Notes: generated from the letters alone by a model not told the origin. DNA of 16,462 nucleotides from Chloroflexia bacterium (GCA_013698495.1 JACCUV010000161.1:1-16462), one strand, 5' to 3'. Numbered from the stretch's first letter, positions 1 to 7,233 are shown. Translations and numbers: made by a program.

Positions 1-195
1 AACGGTGCGGGGAGTACCCAGTCTCATGAAAGGTCGATTCTCCGCGCAGTTCCGGTGGTGAGTAGTTCAAGTGCGCGATGTTTGAATCCGTTTTGACATC
101 GGAAGATTATACGAGGATGGGCCATGAAAGAGACTTGGACGGCATGGTCCCTCGTTCCTCGGGACGGCCACTACCAGACCATGTTGACGGCCGGT
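1..195. other. Left-edge spacer, no confident gene
   Basis: All three plus-strand frames from the left edge hit a stop within 96 bases, so at most the tail of an upstream gene is present. On the minus strand an ATG at 27-25 opens a nine-codon frame that continues off the edge, and a perfect TATAAT lies upstream of it on the minus strand (plus 106-111). A leftward gene could therefore start here, but no good -35 is visible at the usual spacing and the only Shine-Dalgarno-like GGAG is about 12 nt away. The stretch also holds the first copy of a hairpin repeat. An 8-bp inverted repeat, CCACTACC at 168-175 and GGTAGTGG at 218-225, brackets the pth stop codon. Confidence 0.4.
135..168 (+). repeat. 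Short hairpin repeat, copy 1
   Basis: A 19-nt block (TTGGACGGCATGGTCCCTC), 5 variable bases and a 10-nt block (TCGGGACGGC) match the element at 6444-6478 exactly outside the variable middle. The inner GTCCC and GGGAC can pair as a short stem, and GGACGGC occurs twice within the element. It lies 3' of pth, but read from the opposite strand, and has no T-tract, so it is not a standard intrinsic terminator. It could be a small dispersed intergenic repeat or a structured RNA; its function is unknown. Confidence 0.6.
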
Positions 196-894
196 TCAGA
201 TTTCAACCGAGGCGCCCGGTAGTGGAACAAGCGGCTGATTGGCGGGATCGTTCGCGATGTTCATGGCCTCAATAGTGCCCCGGTCGGCCCAGAGTTCCAC
301 AATGTCGGCGGCCTTGCCGATGACGGTGTGCAGGCCGACTTCCTCCTCCGTGTTGAACCGCGAGAGAACGTGCGCGATTGCGGCGCGGGAGTGACTGCCA
401 CGTCCGATTCCGACGCGCAACCTGGAGATCTCCTGTGTTCCCATCAACCCGAAAATCGACTTCAAGCCGTTGTGGCCACCGGCGCTGCCGCTCGCACGCA
501 ATCGCAGTTCCCCAAACGCAATGTCCAGATCGTCAACCACGATCAGGACCTGGTCGAGCGGGGTCTTGTACCAGCGGACTGCCTCACGCACGGTGACGCC
601 GCTTTCGTTCATATATGTTTGCGGCTGGATCAGGACAAGCTTCCCGTCTCCTCGTCTCGCCTCGGAAATCTCGCCCTTGAATCGCTTGCGCGATTCGGGG
701 GCGTTGAATCTGCGGGCCAGTTCGTCGATCACGAAAAACCCGGCGTTGTGCCGGGTGTTGGCGTACTTCGAGCCAGGATTGCCGAGGCCGACGATCAATC
801 GGGTGCTGGAATCAGGCGGCATCTCCTCGTGGTCCTCGGGATCGTTGTCGGCAATGTCGCTGTTCCGGCCGAACAACGATTTAAGGAAGTTCAT
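196..894 (-). CDS. pth: Peptidyl-tRNA hydrolase (Pth)
   Basis: Cytoplasmic esterase that releases peptides from prematurely dissociated peptidyl-tRNA so the tRNA can be reused. The 232-aa product carries the family signature LIVGLGNPG then YANTRHNAGF, with the presumed catalytic His at residue 49 (E. coli His20) and Asn39 (E. coli Asn10). It also has YMNESG, the VVDDLD acidic motif and GGHNGLKSI. The frame is open upstream to 1002, but ATG at 894 is preferred because GGAGG (plus 899-903) sits 4 nt before it. This start leaves about 30 residues of charged N-terminal extension compared with the roughly 190-aa E. coli enzyme. The gene stands alone, divergent from the TatA-like gene. Identification is firm; the start is likely. 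Confidence 0.95.
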   Translation of the reverse strand: MNFLKSLFGRNSDIADNDPEDHEEMPPDSSTRLIVGLGNPGSKYANTRHNAGFFVIDELARRFNAPESRKRFKGEISEARRGDGKLVLIQPQTYMNESGVTVREAVRWYKTPLDQVLIVVDDLDIAFGELRLRASGSAGGHNGLKSIFGLMGTQEISRLRVGIGRGSHSRAAIAHVLSRFNTEEEVGLHTVIGKAADIVELWADRGTIEAMNIANDPANQPLVPLPGASVEI

Positions 895-1006
895 CGCGCC
901 TCCATACGTGGCGTCAATGGCGAAAAAGTCGCCCGGTTCGGCGAACGGTGACCGCGTAGGCCCGCCTTGGCAAGGCCAACCGCCGTATACTTCGAGGAAC
1001 ATTGTG

Positions 1007-1021
1007 CCACGGTGGCCGTGG
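1007..1021. promoter_or_regulatory. Inverted repeat in the pth / tat divergent spacer
   Basis: CCACGG-TGG-CCGTGG is a perfect 6-bp inverted repeat with a 3-nt spacer in the region between the two divergent genes. Nearby, GTATAC (985-990) could supply -10-like TATACT (plus) or TATACG (minus) hexamers, but no convincing -35 was found on either strand. It may be an operator, or chance in GC-rich DNA. Confidence 0.3.
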
Positions 1022-1091
1022 TGATCGCTTTCAGTGAAGTTCTGGCCGCCACAGGGACGCCGTTAGCGAAAGAGTTCCAGGTGAGCGTCAC

Positions 1092-1814
1092 ATGAATATC
1101 ATGGGAATCGGTCCGCAGGAGATGATGGTGATCGCGGTCATCGCCTTGCTGGTTTTCGGGCCTGGCAAGTTGCCAGAAGTAATGGGTCAGGCGGGAAAGC
1201 TGGTGCGGGATTTCCGGCGGATGTCCGCCGAACTCAGCGGTGAATTCGAGAAGACGATCGCCGAAGCCAAGGATGCGACCAGCGGCCTGCAGGCTGAACT
1301 TGGCGGCATGACCCGTGAAGTCAACTCCGTCACCAACAGCGTCCGCAAAGACTTGGGCGTAAAGGGTTCCAGCGCCTCCAATCGCAACAAGAGTGGCTCC
1401 TCGAAAGTCGGAAACACGTCCAGGACCAGCGCAACCGCGAAATCGGGGAAAGGCGCCGGCACGACCAAAGCCGGCGCCAAGTCGTCAACGGCCTCTGGGA
1501 CCGGAACCAAATCAACTACAACCTCCAAGAGCACTGCCGCGAAGAAAGCGCCGGCCCCAGTCGCATCCCGTGAGGATCCGTCCGCCGATGTGTCGCTGTT
1601 CGAACCGGCGGCGATCGAACGTCCACGGCGCGCGCGTAAGGCCGTGCCATCCGTGATCAACGATCCGACCCCGCGCCAAAGCGTGGAAACCGGCTTGTCG
1701 ACCGCGCGCCACGACGAGTCGCCAGAACCGACGTTGAATGCAGGTGGCGACGATGCGTTGAACCGGGCCCGTCAGCGCCGGCGCAATGCCGGCTATGCGC
1801 GGTCAGCGGGCTGA
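1092..1814 (+). CDS. Sec-independent translocase subunit TatA/TatB-like
   Basis: Single-span subunit of the twin-arginine translocase, which exports folded proteins across the cytoplasmic membrane. Residues 5-25 form the typical short N-terminal membrane helix, followed by the FGPGKLPEVMGQAGK hinge that marks the family and an amphipathic stretch (LVRDFRRMSAELSGEFEKTIAEA) to about residue 58. The remaining part of the 240-aa protein, especially residues 95-160, is a low-complexity Lys/Ser/Thr/Ala/Gly tail, longer than in most TatA proteins (usually 60-100 aa) and nearer TatB length. TatA and TatB cannot be separated with confidence here. AGGTGAG lies about 6 nt before ATG 1092; an internal ATG at 1101 is a possible start. 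No tatC is in the window. Confidence 0.88.
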   Translation: MNIMGIGPQEMMVIAVIALLVFGPGKLPEVMGQAGKLVRDFRRMSAELSGEFEKTIAEAKDATSGLQAELGGMTREVNSVTNSVRKDLGVKGSSASNRNKSGSSKVGNTSRTSATAKSGKGAGTTKAGAKSSTASGTGTKSTTTSKSTAAKKAPAPVASREDPSADVSLFEPAAIERPRRARKAVPSVINDPTPRQSVETGLSTARHDESPEPTLNAGGDDALNRARQRRRNAGYARSAG

Positions 1815-1824
1815 CGATCCCACT

Positions 1825-3102
1825 ATGTCCACTTCGATTCAGACCTATGGAGCGCATCCAGGCGCCACCGTGACACGTGAATCGCCGATCGCCTCGAGTG
1901 TGGCTGGTGGTGGGGCATTCCGGTTCGATCTTCTCCGCGAAGACGCGGAGACGAGCGCGCGACGAGGACGGATCAAAACGACGCGCGGCGTGATTGAGAC
2001 GCCGGTCTTTATGCCGGTTGGCACCCAGGCCGCCGTCAAGACACTCGACCCGATCGAAGTCGAGCAGACCGGGGCCCAGATTGTACTCGCCAACACCTAC
2101 CACCTGATGCTCCGGCCGGGCGTTGACATCATTGCCGAAGCCGGTGGGGTGCACCGGTTCATGGGCTGGTCCGGGCCGATCCTCACCGATAGCGGTGGCT
2201 TCCAGGTGTTCAGCCTCGCCGCGAATAGCAAGGTGACTGAAGACGGAGTGACCTTTGCATCCCACATCGATGGTTCGCGCTGGATGATGACGCCGGAATC
2301 GGTCGTCGCATTGCAACTCGGCTTTGACTCCGACATCGCGATGCAACTTGACCATGTGCTCGGCTTGCCGGCGGAACGCCTGGCGATCGAGGAAGCGACC
2401 GAGCGCAGCGCCCGCTGGCTTGATCGCGCGGTGATCGCCTTTCGTAACCAGGCGGGCCCCGAAACCCGTTCGGTGCTCTTCGGAATCCAGCAAGGTGGGA
2501 TGGATGCCGACCTGCGAGTGCGTAGCGCCCGGCGCGTAACCGATGCCGATGTGGCGGGTTGCGCGATCGGCGGATTGAGCGTTGGCGAGACGAAACCGGT
2601 GATGGCCGAAATGCTCGAAATCACGACACCGCATTTGCCACGAGAGAAGCCTCGCTACCTGATGGGCGTGGGCTCTCCGGAAGACCTCTGGCACGGTGTG
2701 GCGCGCGGTGTCGATATGTTCGATTGCGTGCTGCCGACCCGAGCCGCGCGCAATGGCGCGCTCTACACGCCGGACGGGCGGATCGCGATCGGCAATGCCC
2801 GCTTCAAGCATCTGCACGCGCCCATCGACGATTCCTGCGACTGTGCGGCATGCACTCGGTTCAGCGCCGCCTATATCCACCATTTGTTCAGGTCCGGCGA
2901 ACTGCTCGGCATGCGCCTGGCCTCGATTCACAACCTCCGCTTTCTGGCGAGGCAGATGGAAGAGATTCGAATGGCGCTCGATACCGGCACATTCGCGTCA
3001 GCGCTGGCGGCGTTCGATGCGCGCTATCGACCCGTTTCGGCAAGAGTCCAATCTGGAAACACCGAGACGCTCCAGACGGGAGCCGGGGACGGGCGCCAAT
3101 GA
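1825..3102 (+). CDS. tgt: Queuine tRNA-ribosyltransferase (TGT)
   Basis: Exchanges guanine-34 in the anticodon of GUN tRNAs for the queuosine precursor preQ1. The 425-aa product has ETPVFMPVGTQAAVKTL, TDSGGFQVF with the general-base Asp near residue 122, GGLSVGE, PRYLMGVGSPEDL and the nucleophile motif MFDCVLPTRAARNG (Asp near 300). A zinc site, C-x-C-x2-C-x25-H, falls at residues 338, 340, 343 and 369. All key residues are present. The frame is open from 1786, inside the TatA-like gene. ATG 1825, 10 nt past that gene's stop, is chosen although no clear ribosome binding site precedes it. GTG 1870 is an alternative nearer the usual family start, because 1825 leaves about 30 unconserved N-terminal residues. 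Confidence 0.96.
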   Translation: MSTSIQTYGAHPGATVTRESPIASSVAGGGAFRFDLLREDAETSARRGRIKTTRGVIETPVFMPVGTQAAVKTLDPIEVEQTGAQIVLANTYHLMLRPGVDIIAEAGGVHRFMGWSGPILTDSGGFQVFSLAANSKVTEDGVTFASHIDGSRWMMTPESVVALQLGFDSDIAMQLDHVLGLPAERLAIEEATERSARWLDRAVIAFRNQAGPETRSVLFGIQQGGMDADLRVRSARRVTDADVAGCAIGGLSVGETKPVMAEMLEITTPHLPREKPRYLMGVGSPEDLWHGVARGVDMFDCVLPTRAARNGALYTPDGRIAIGNARFKHLHAPIDDSCDCAACTRFSAAYIHHLFRSGELLGMRLASIHNLRFLARQMEEIRMALDTGTFASALAAFDARYRPVSARVQSGNTETLQTGAGDGRQ

Positions 3103-3686
3103 CCTCAACCCCTCGACGACGAAGACCTCACTATGTTGAGCCTGACATCGAGCCGCGAGAAGGCGAGGGCTGGTATCGGCCCCAGTTCGATTCGGAGCGG
3201 GAGGGCGCGATCGCTGTTGGAATCGACATCATCGAGATTGCCCGCATCCAGCGGACGTACGACGATTTTGGCGAGCGATTCCTCAACCGGGTCTTCACCG
3301 AGCGCGAACGCGAGCGGTATCGTGGCCGCGTCAATGAGCTGGCGGCGCGATTTGCGGCAAAGGAGGCTACCTCAAAGGCGCTCGGTACTGGTATCGTTGG
3401 CATTCGCTGGCGCGAAATGGAAGTGCTGCCGAACCGCAGGGGAAAACCCGTCCTCATTCTGCACGGTCAAGCGGCCGAACGGGCTCGCGAGTTGGGACTG
3501 ACCGACTTCAGTGTTTCGCTGACTCATTCGCGCACCGATGCGATGGCGTTTGTGGTCGCGGTCAATCGGTCAGTGTCGACCGCAACGGCGGTTTTGACGC
3601 TCGTCGATTCGATCAACGACCAGTCCTCCGGAACGCGTATATCGACGGCATCCGAAGGAAGGCGAGGAAGCACACATCGTGGCTGA
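3099..3686 (+). CDS. acpS: Holo-[acyl-carrier-protein] synthase (AcpS)
   Basis: Transfers 4'-phosphopantetheine from CoA to the serine of acyl carrier protein, activating it for fatty-acid synthesis. The core has VGIDIIEIARI with metal-binding Asp43 and RFAAKEATSKALGTG with Glu89, followed by SLTHSRTDAMAFVVA near the end of the fold. At 195 aa it is much longer than the usual 120-130 aa. About 38 residues, rich in Arg and acidic residues, precede the core and about 32 Ser/Thr-rich residues follow it. The start ATG overlaps the tgt stop (ATGA), which suggests translational coupling and supports the long N-terminus. A downstream GTG in the IAVGID region would give a near-standard length. The 3' end overlaps nnrD by 8 nt. 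Confidence 0.93.
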   Translation: MTSTPRRRRPHYVEPDIEPREGEGWYRPQFDSEREGAIAVGIDIIEIARIQRTYDDFGERFLNRVFTERERERYRGRVNELAARFAAKEATSKALGTGIVGIRWREMEVLPNRRGKPVLILHGQAAERARELGLTDFSVSLTHSRTDAMAFVVAVNRSVSTATAVLTLVDSINDQSSGTRISTASEGRRGSTHRG

Positions 3687-4668
3687 GATCAATGATCGCC
3701 CGATCGACGAGTCGTATGTGCGAGATTTGCTGCCGACACGAGATGCCCTTGCGCACAAGTGGGATGTCGGTGGCGTGATCGTCGTCGCCGGGTCACCGGC
3801 CTATCCCGGAGCGGCGTGGTTGGCCTGTCGCGCGGCGGGAAGGTCGGGCGCGGGAATCGTGCTCCTGGCGGCGGGCCGAACCGTCATTTCGACCATTGCC
3901 TCGACCATACCCGAGGTCGCCTACATTCCATTGCCGGAGACGGAGTCTTCCAGCGGCGCGCGCAAGTCCGCCGCGCTGATCAGGGAGCATCTCGAGCGCG
4001 CAACGGCGATCGTGATCGGTCCGGGCCTGGGCACCGACGACGCGAGCGACAACCTGCTGAGCAGCCTGTTCGGTTTCGGAGGCCGTGCCGAGGCCGTGCG
4101 CGGGCGGATGGGCTTTGGCGGAGAGGGAAACTCGTCGGCAAATGGCGCAGCGGTGGCGGCCACGACTATTTTCTCCGAGAGCAAAGTCAATGTCGTGCTC
4201 GATGCAGACGGATTGAACTGGCTGGCGCGACAAGATCGGTGGTGGGAGAGCGTTCCCGCCCAACGCATGGTGTTGACGCCGCACCCTGGGGAAATGGCTC
4301 GGCTCCTGAACCGGCCGGTTGAGGAAATTACGGCCGACCCGGTCGAGGCGGCCGCCGAAGCCGCTGCGAACTGGAGTCAAACCGTGTTGCTTAAGGGTGG
4401 CAATGCCGTCGTCTCAAACGGCGAGTCGACATTTGTCGCCGATCTCGCCGCGTCGTCGTTGGCGACGGCCGGTTCGGGAGATGTGCTCGCTGGCGTCGTC
4501 GGCGGTTTGCTCGCGCAAACGCAATCGCTGGTGGATTCGGCGGTATTGGCAATGTACGTCGGTCCAAGGGCCGCGCTGCGCGTCGAGGATCGATTCGGCG
4601 TGCTGGGTGTGGTGGCGTCGGACTTGCCGGATGCCATCGCCAACGAGTTGGCGTTGATAACTTCCTGA
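3679..4668 (+). CDS. nnrD: ADP/ATP-dependent NAD(P)H-hydrate dehydratase (NnrD-type)
   Basis: Metabolite-repair enzyme that dehydrates NADHX and NADPHX, the hydrated and inactive forms of NAD(P)H. The 329-aa protein shows the ribokinase-like YjeF C-terminal domain: VVAGSPAYPGAAWLA, VIGPGLG, VVLDADGLNWLA, LTPHPGEMARLL, LLKGGNAVV and the active-site motif TAGSGDVLAG with Asp268. The NnrE epimerase domain, fused in many bacteria, is absent. Residues about 130-160 form a Gly/Ala/Arg-rich insertion between GPGLG and the DADGLN strand. GTG 3679 is the start: GAGGAAG lies about 8 nt upstream inside acpS. Adjacency of acpS, this gene and alr is a recurrent bacterial arrangement. Confidence 0.93.
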   Translation: MAEINDRPIDESYVRDLLPTRDALAHKWDVGGVIVVAGSPAYPGAAWLACRAAGRSGAGIVLLAAGRTVISTIASTIPEVAYIPLPETESSSGARKSAALIREHLERATAIVIGPGLGTDDASDNLLSSLFGFGGRAEAVRGRMGFGGEGNSSANGAAVAATTIFSESKVNVVLDADGLNWLARQDRWWESVPAQRMVLTPHPGEMARLLNRPVEEITADPVEAAAEAAANWSQTVLLKGGNAVVSNGESTFVADLAASSLATAGSGDVLAGVVGGLLAQTQSLVDSAVLAMYVGPRAALRVEDRFGVLGVVASDLPDAIANELALITS

Positions 4669-4703
4669 CGATTTCGCGGGATTCTGGATGAGGGGTTGGT
4701 TGA

Positions 4704-5207
4704 ATGACTGAACTCGAGAATGGCGCCACGGAAGAACCCGGCGATCCGCTGGTGACCCGAATCATGCGCACGGACGTGCCAGTCGTGAGTCCGGATGCAA
4801 CGATCGGCGAAACGGCGAGAATCCTCGTCGACTACCAGACGCCAGGCGTCGCCGTAGTCGAGAACTCGAAAATAATCGGGATTATCACCGAAGCGGACAT
4901 TATCACCCGCGAGGCTGAAGTCGATGTACCGACGCCTGTGCCGTTTCTGGACGCCATCTTTATGGCCGATGCCGGTCCCGATTTCGACGACGAGTTGAGG
5001 AAGGTGACCGCGGTCAACGCGCGGCAACTGATGACCTCGCCCGTCATCAGCATTCGCTCGAGCGCGACCTTGACCGAGGTGGCGACGCTGATGGTCGACC
5101 GCCGCATCAACCCGATCCCGGTCCTGGACCACGACAATCGGGTCGTCGGCATCGTATCCCGCTCGGACCTCGTGAAAATCATCTCGGCGCTGGAGAACCA
5201 GGGCTGA
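4704..5207 (+). CDS. Two-CBS-domain protein
   Basis: Small cytoplasmic protein of 167 aa made almost wholly of a CBS (Bateman) pair. CBS1 spans about residues 17-68 (VTRIMRTDVPVVSPDATIG to IGIITEADII) and CBS2 about 107-161 (ARQLMTSPVISI to VVGIVSRSDLVKII), joined by an acidic linker. Such modules bind adenosine nucleotides or similar ligands and act as energy or metabolite sensors; the ligand and partner are unknown here. A GAGGGG Shine-Dalgarno lies 8-9 nt before the ATG. It is 35 nt after nnrD and one base before alr, so it is probably in the same transcript. There is no attached transporter or enzyme domain. Confidence 0.88.
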   Translation: MTELENGATEEPGDPLVTRIMRTDVPVVSPDATIGETARILVDYQTPGVAVVENSKIIGIITEADIITREAEVDVPTPVPFLDAIFMADAGPDFDDELRKVTAVNARQLMTSPVISIRSSATLTEVATLMVDRRINPIPVLDHDNRVVGIVSRSDLVKIISALENQG

Positions 5208-5208
5208 G

Positions 5209-6438
5209 ATGGATGTCGATCCCAATTCGGCGTTCCATCGAGTCATTGCCGAGTGGGGCGGACGGACCGTGTTCGCGGTCATCGATCTCGATGCCCTGGC
5301 GGTCAATGTCCGGACTGTGCTGAATCTTCTCGGACCCGACGCGCAACTCATGGCCGTGGTCAAGGCAAACGGCTATGGCCATGGCGCGGTGGCGATCGCG
5401 AAGACCGCGCTCGAAGCCGGCGCCGCCATGCTCGGGGTCGCCACGGTCGACGAGGGCTGCCAGATCAGGCTGGCCGGAGTCGATGCTCCAATCCTCGTGC
5501 TGGGCGCGATTGGCGATAGCGAGCGAGCCCGCGCGATTGGAAATCGACTCGGACTGGTGGTCTCTGACGCCGCGTTTGCGCGTGGACTGGCATCGGTCGC
5601 CACCGCCACATTTCAAAAGGAACCTGTTTCCGTTCATCTCAAGATCGACACAGGCATGCGGCGTTTCGGCGCCATGCCTGAGGATGGTGTCGGCGTCGCC
5701 CAAGCGATCGCGTCGCTCGATCGACTGCGGTTGGACGGCGTAATGTCGCACTTCGCTTCGGCGGACAGTAACGACGACGGTTCAGTCCACGAGCAGGCCG
5801 CTCGCTTCGACCAATGCGTCGGCGCCCTTCGCGCCGCTGGCATCGCAATTAACCACCAACACCTCACCAACAGCGCGGCCACATTGCGGTTTCCCGAACA
5901 TCACCGGGAAATGGTTCGGCTGGGCATAGCGATGTATGGGTTGTCCCCGGGCGATGGCGTCGCCTTGCCCTCGCCGATGAAACCGGTGCTGACGATTCAT
6001 GGGCGGATAACGAGGATGATCGACCTCGCGCCCGGTGACCGGGTCGGCTATGGCGGCGCCTATCGGGCGACTGGCCAAGAGCAGGCGGCCCTGGTCGCTT
6101 TGGGGTATGCCGATGGCTACCGACGAAGCCTGTCAGAAGGCGGTTCGATGTCAATTCGAGGCAGGAAGGCCGAGGTGATCGGCCGCGTGAGCATGGACCA
6201 AACGGTTGTCCGCGTGCCAAGGGGACTCGAGATTGCCGCGGGCGAACCGATCGCGATCGTCGGCGATGACACAAATGCGACGGTGGGGGCGTCTACATTG
6301 GACGAACTTGCCGCTATCGCTGGAACCATTGGCTATGAAATGGCGACCGGGCTGGCTCCGCGCCTGCCCAGGCTGTATTTGCGAAGCGGAGAGGTCGTAG
6401 CGATTTCGGACCTGGCTAGCTATCGCGAATTGTTGTAG
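5209..6438 (+). CDS. alr: Alanine racemase
   Basis: PLP-dependent interconversion of L- and D-alanine, which supplies D-Ala for peptidoglycan. The 409-aa product has the PLP lysine in AVVKANGYGHG (Lys52), HLKIDTGMRRFG, LTNSAATLRFP, REMVRLGIAMYG and the second catalytic base Tyr281 in DRVGYGGAYRA. ALGYADGYRR and GRVSMDQTVV also match the C-terminal beta domain. Length is slightly above the typical 360-390 aa because of about 20 N-terminal residues before the fold. ATG 5209 starts one base after the stop of the CBS gene, with a weak GGAGAA upstream. It is the last gene of the plus-strand run and is followed immediately by a hairpin. Confidence 0.96.
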   Translation: MDVDPNSAFHRVIAEWGGRTVFAVIDLDALAVNVRTVLNLLGPDAQLMAVVKANGYGHGAVAIAKTALEAGAAMLGVATVDEGCQIRLAGVDAPILVLGAIGDSERARAIGNRLGLVVSDAAFARGLASVATATFQKEPVSVHLKIDTGMRRFGAMPEDGVGVAQAIASLDRLRLDGVMSHFASADSNDDGSVHEQAARFDQCVGALRAAGIAINHQHLTNSAATLRFPEHHREMVRLGIAMYGLSPGDGVALPSPMKPVLTIHGRITRMIDLAPGDRVGYGGAYRATGQEQAALVALGYADGYRRSLSEGGSMSIRGRKAEVIGRVSMDQTVVRVPRGLEIAAGEPIAIVGDDTNATVGASTLDELAAIAGTIGYEMATGLAPRLPRLYLRSGEVVAISDLASYRELL

Positions 6439-6443
6439 CAGGG

Positions 6444-6478
6444 TTGGACGGCATGGTCCCTCTCAAGTTCGGGACGGC
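6444..6478 (+). repeat. Short hairpin repeat, copy 2 at the alr 3' end
   Basis: This is the second copy of the element seen at 135-168, with the same 19-nt and 10-nt blocks and a 6-nt middle. Here it sits inside a longer hairpin: AGCAGGGTTG (6437-6446, overlapping the alr stop) pairs with CAACCTGCT (6481-6489) with one bulged G, and GTCCC/GGGAC forms the inner stem. There is no T-tract. It could stabilise the alr mRNA 3' end or be a mobile palindromic repeat; the role is unknown. Confidence 0.6.
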
Positions 6479-6537
6479 TACAACCTGCTTGGGTGACTGT
6501 TCACAGCGTCTACCTGTTCTTCCGGCCACTTCCGGGC

Positions 6538-6577
6538 AGCAAAACGGCCGGAGAGGAATCTCACCAGCCGTTTTGCT
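6538..6577. terminator. Bidirectional intrinsic terminator
   Basis: AGCAAAACGGC (6538-6548) and GCCGTTTTGCT (6567-6577) form a perfect 11-bp inverted repeat. The loop contains a further GAGA-GGAA-TCTC mini-hairpin with a GNRA-type tetraloop. The A4 and T4 tracts sit at the stem base on both strands. It lies between the convergent alr and HTH genes, so it can end transcripts from both sides. Confidence 0.8.
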
Positions 6578-6619
6578 CCATCCGAATTTGCTGTACCGTG
6601 TGCCCCGTCAACCGATCGC

Positions 6620-7138
6620 CTAGAACTCGCTGGCAACGCGCTTGAGATTGTCGATATCACGACGAACCACAAAGGTTCGGCCACTCATGTCGTCCCGCAC
6701 ATAGCTGAGCGAACGATCGTCCATCCAGCGATAGATCGTTGGGCGAGTCACTCCCAACTGTTGCGCCGCATTCCCGATGCTCACCAGTTCACCCTGATCG
6801 AAGGCGCGATATTTTGCCAGGGCCAGCATCCTGCCCAGGTCTGTGTCCCAAAATGCTCGCGGCACGGAGTAGTCGTCCGCCGCCGCGGGCCAGAACAGGA
6901 GCTGGAGCACCGAATCGATGGCGTTCAGCACCAGTTCTTTCGATTCCCGGTTCTGGCCACGGGCCAGTCGGGCGAGGCGTAGAAGATCCTGGCCGAACGG
7001 TCCTCTGCGAAGCTGATCCAGCGTCAACGATCGGAATGACTCAGGAAAAAGCTGAGACACGAGCCGATGATGATGGCTGTAAACCAGTTGCAGCGCGTCG
7101 TCCATGACCTCCTGGTAGTCTCGGGACTCGGACTCCAC
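6620..7138 (-). CDS. Helix-turn-helix regulator (MerR/excisionase-type HTH)
   Basis: Predicted DNA-binding protein of 172 aa. Residues 118-172 resemble the excisionase/MerR-like winged HTH: SIGNAAQQLGVTRPTIYRWM, then a short wing (SYVRDDMSGRTFVVRRDID). Residues 1-115 are mostly helical, with charged and leucine-rich stretches, and match no domain I recognise; they may form a sensor or dimerisation region. The frame is open to 7171, but GTG 7138 is chosen because AAAGGAG (plus 7144-7150) lies 5 nt upstream, whereas the 7171 GTG lacks a ribosome binding site. A near-consensus promoter with TGTACG repeats stands about 90 bases upstream, which suggests autoregulation (inference). The target genes are unknown. 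Confidence 0.78.
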   Translation of the reverse strand: MESESRDYQEVMDDALQLVYSHHHRLVSQLFPESFRSLTLDQLRRGPFGQDLLRLARLARGQNRESKELVLNAIDSVLQLLFWPAAADDYSVPRAFWDTDLGRMLALAKYRAFDQGELVSIGNAAQQLGVTRPTIYRWMDDRSLSYVRDDMSGRTFVVRRDIDNLKRVASEF

Positions 7139-7200
7139 GATGACTCCTTTCAGGTCCGATAGTTGCTCCACGCAACATCGAGTTGTCGCGACAGGCAGGG

Positions 7201-7233
7201 TGTACGCATCAGACTGTACGGTCGGATTGTACG
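7201..7233. repeat. Three TGTACG direct repeats over the promoter
   Basis: TGTACG occurs at 7201-7206, 7215-7220 and 7228-7233, spaced 14 and 13 bp apart. The third copy overlaps the -10 of the HTH gene promoter, and the other two cover the predicted start site and early leader. A related CGTACC lies at 7262-7267, upstream of the -35. Iterated, roughly helically spaced hexamers over a promoter suggest a repressor operator, most simply for the adjacent HTH protein (inference). Confidence 0.5.

Noticed and set aside
135..180. HDV-like self-cleaving ribozyme, suggested by GGCATGGTCCC and a nearby CCTCG
   Set aside because: The 3' strand needed to pair with the would-be P1 segment (GCCGTCC or similar) is absent, and the copy at 6444 lacks it too.
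78..275. A 65-codon plus frame at the left edge
   Set aside because: It runs antisense into the pth 3' end, lacks a ribosome binding site and has no recognisable motif.
1657..2931. A 424-codon minus-strand frame opposite tgt
   Set aside because: It is antisense to a clearly recognised enzyme, is rich in Arg/His/Gly typical of shadow frames in GC-rich DNA, and shows no motif.
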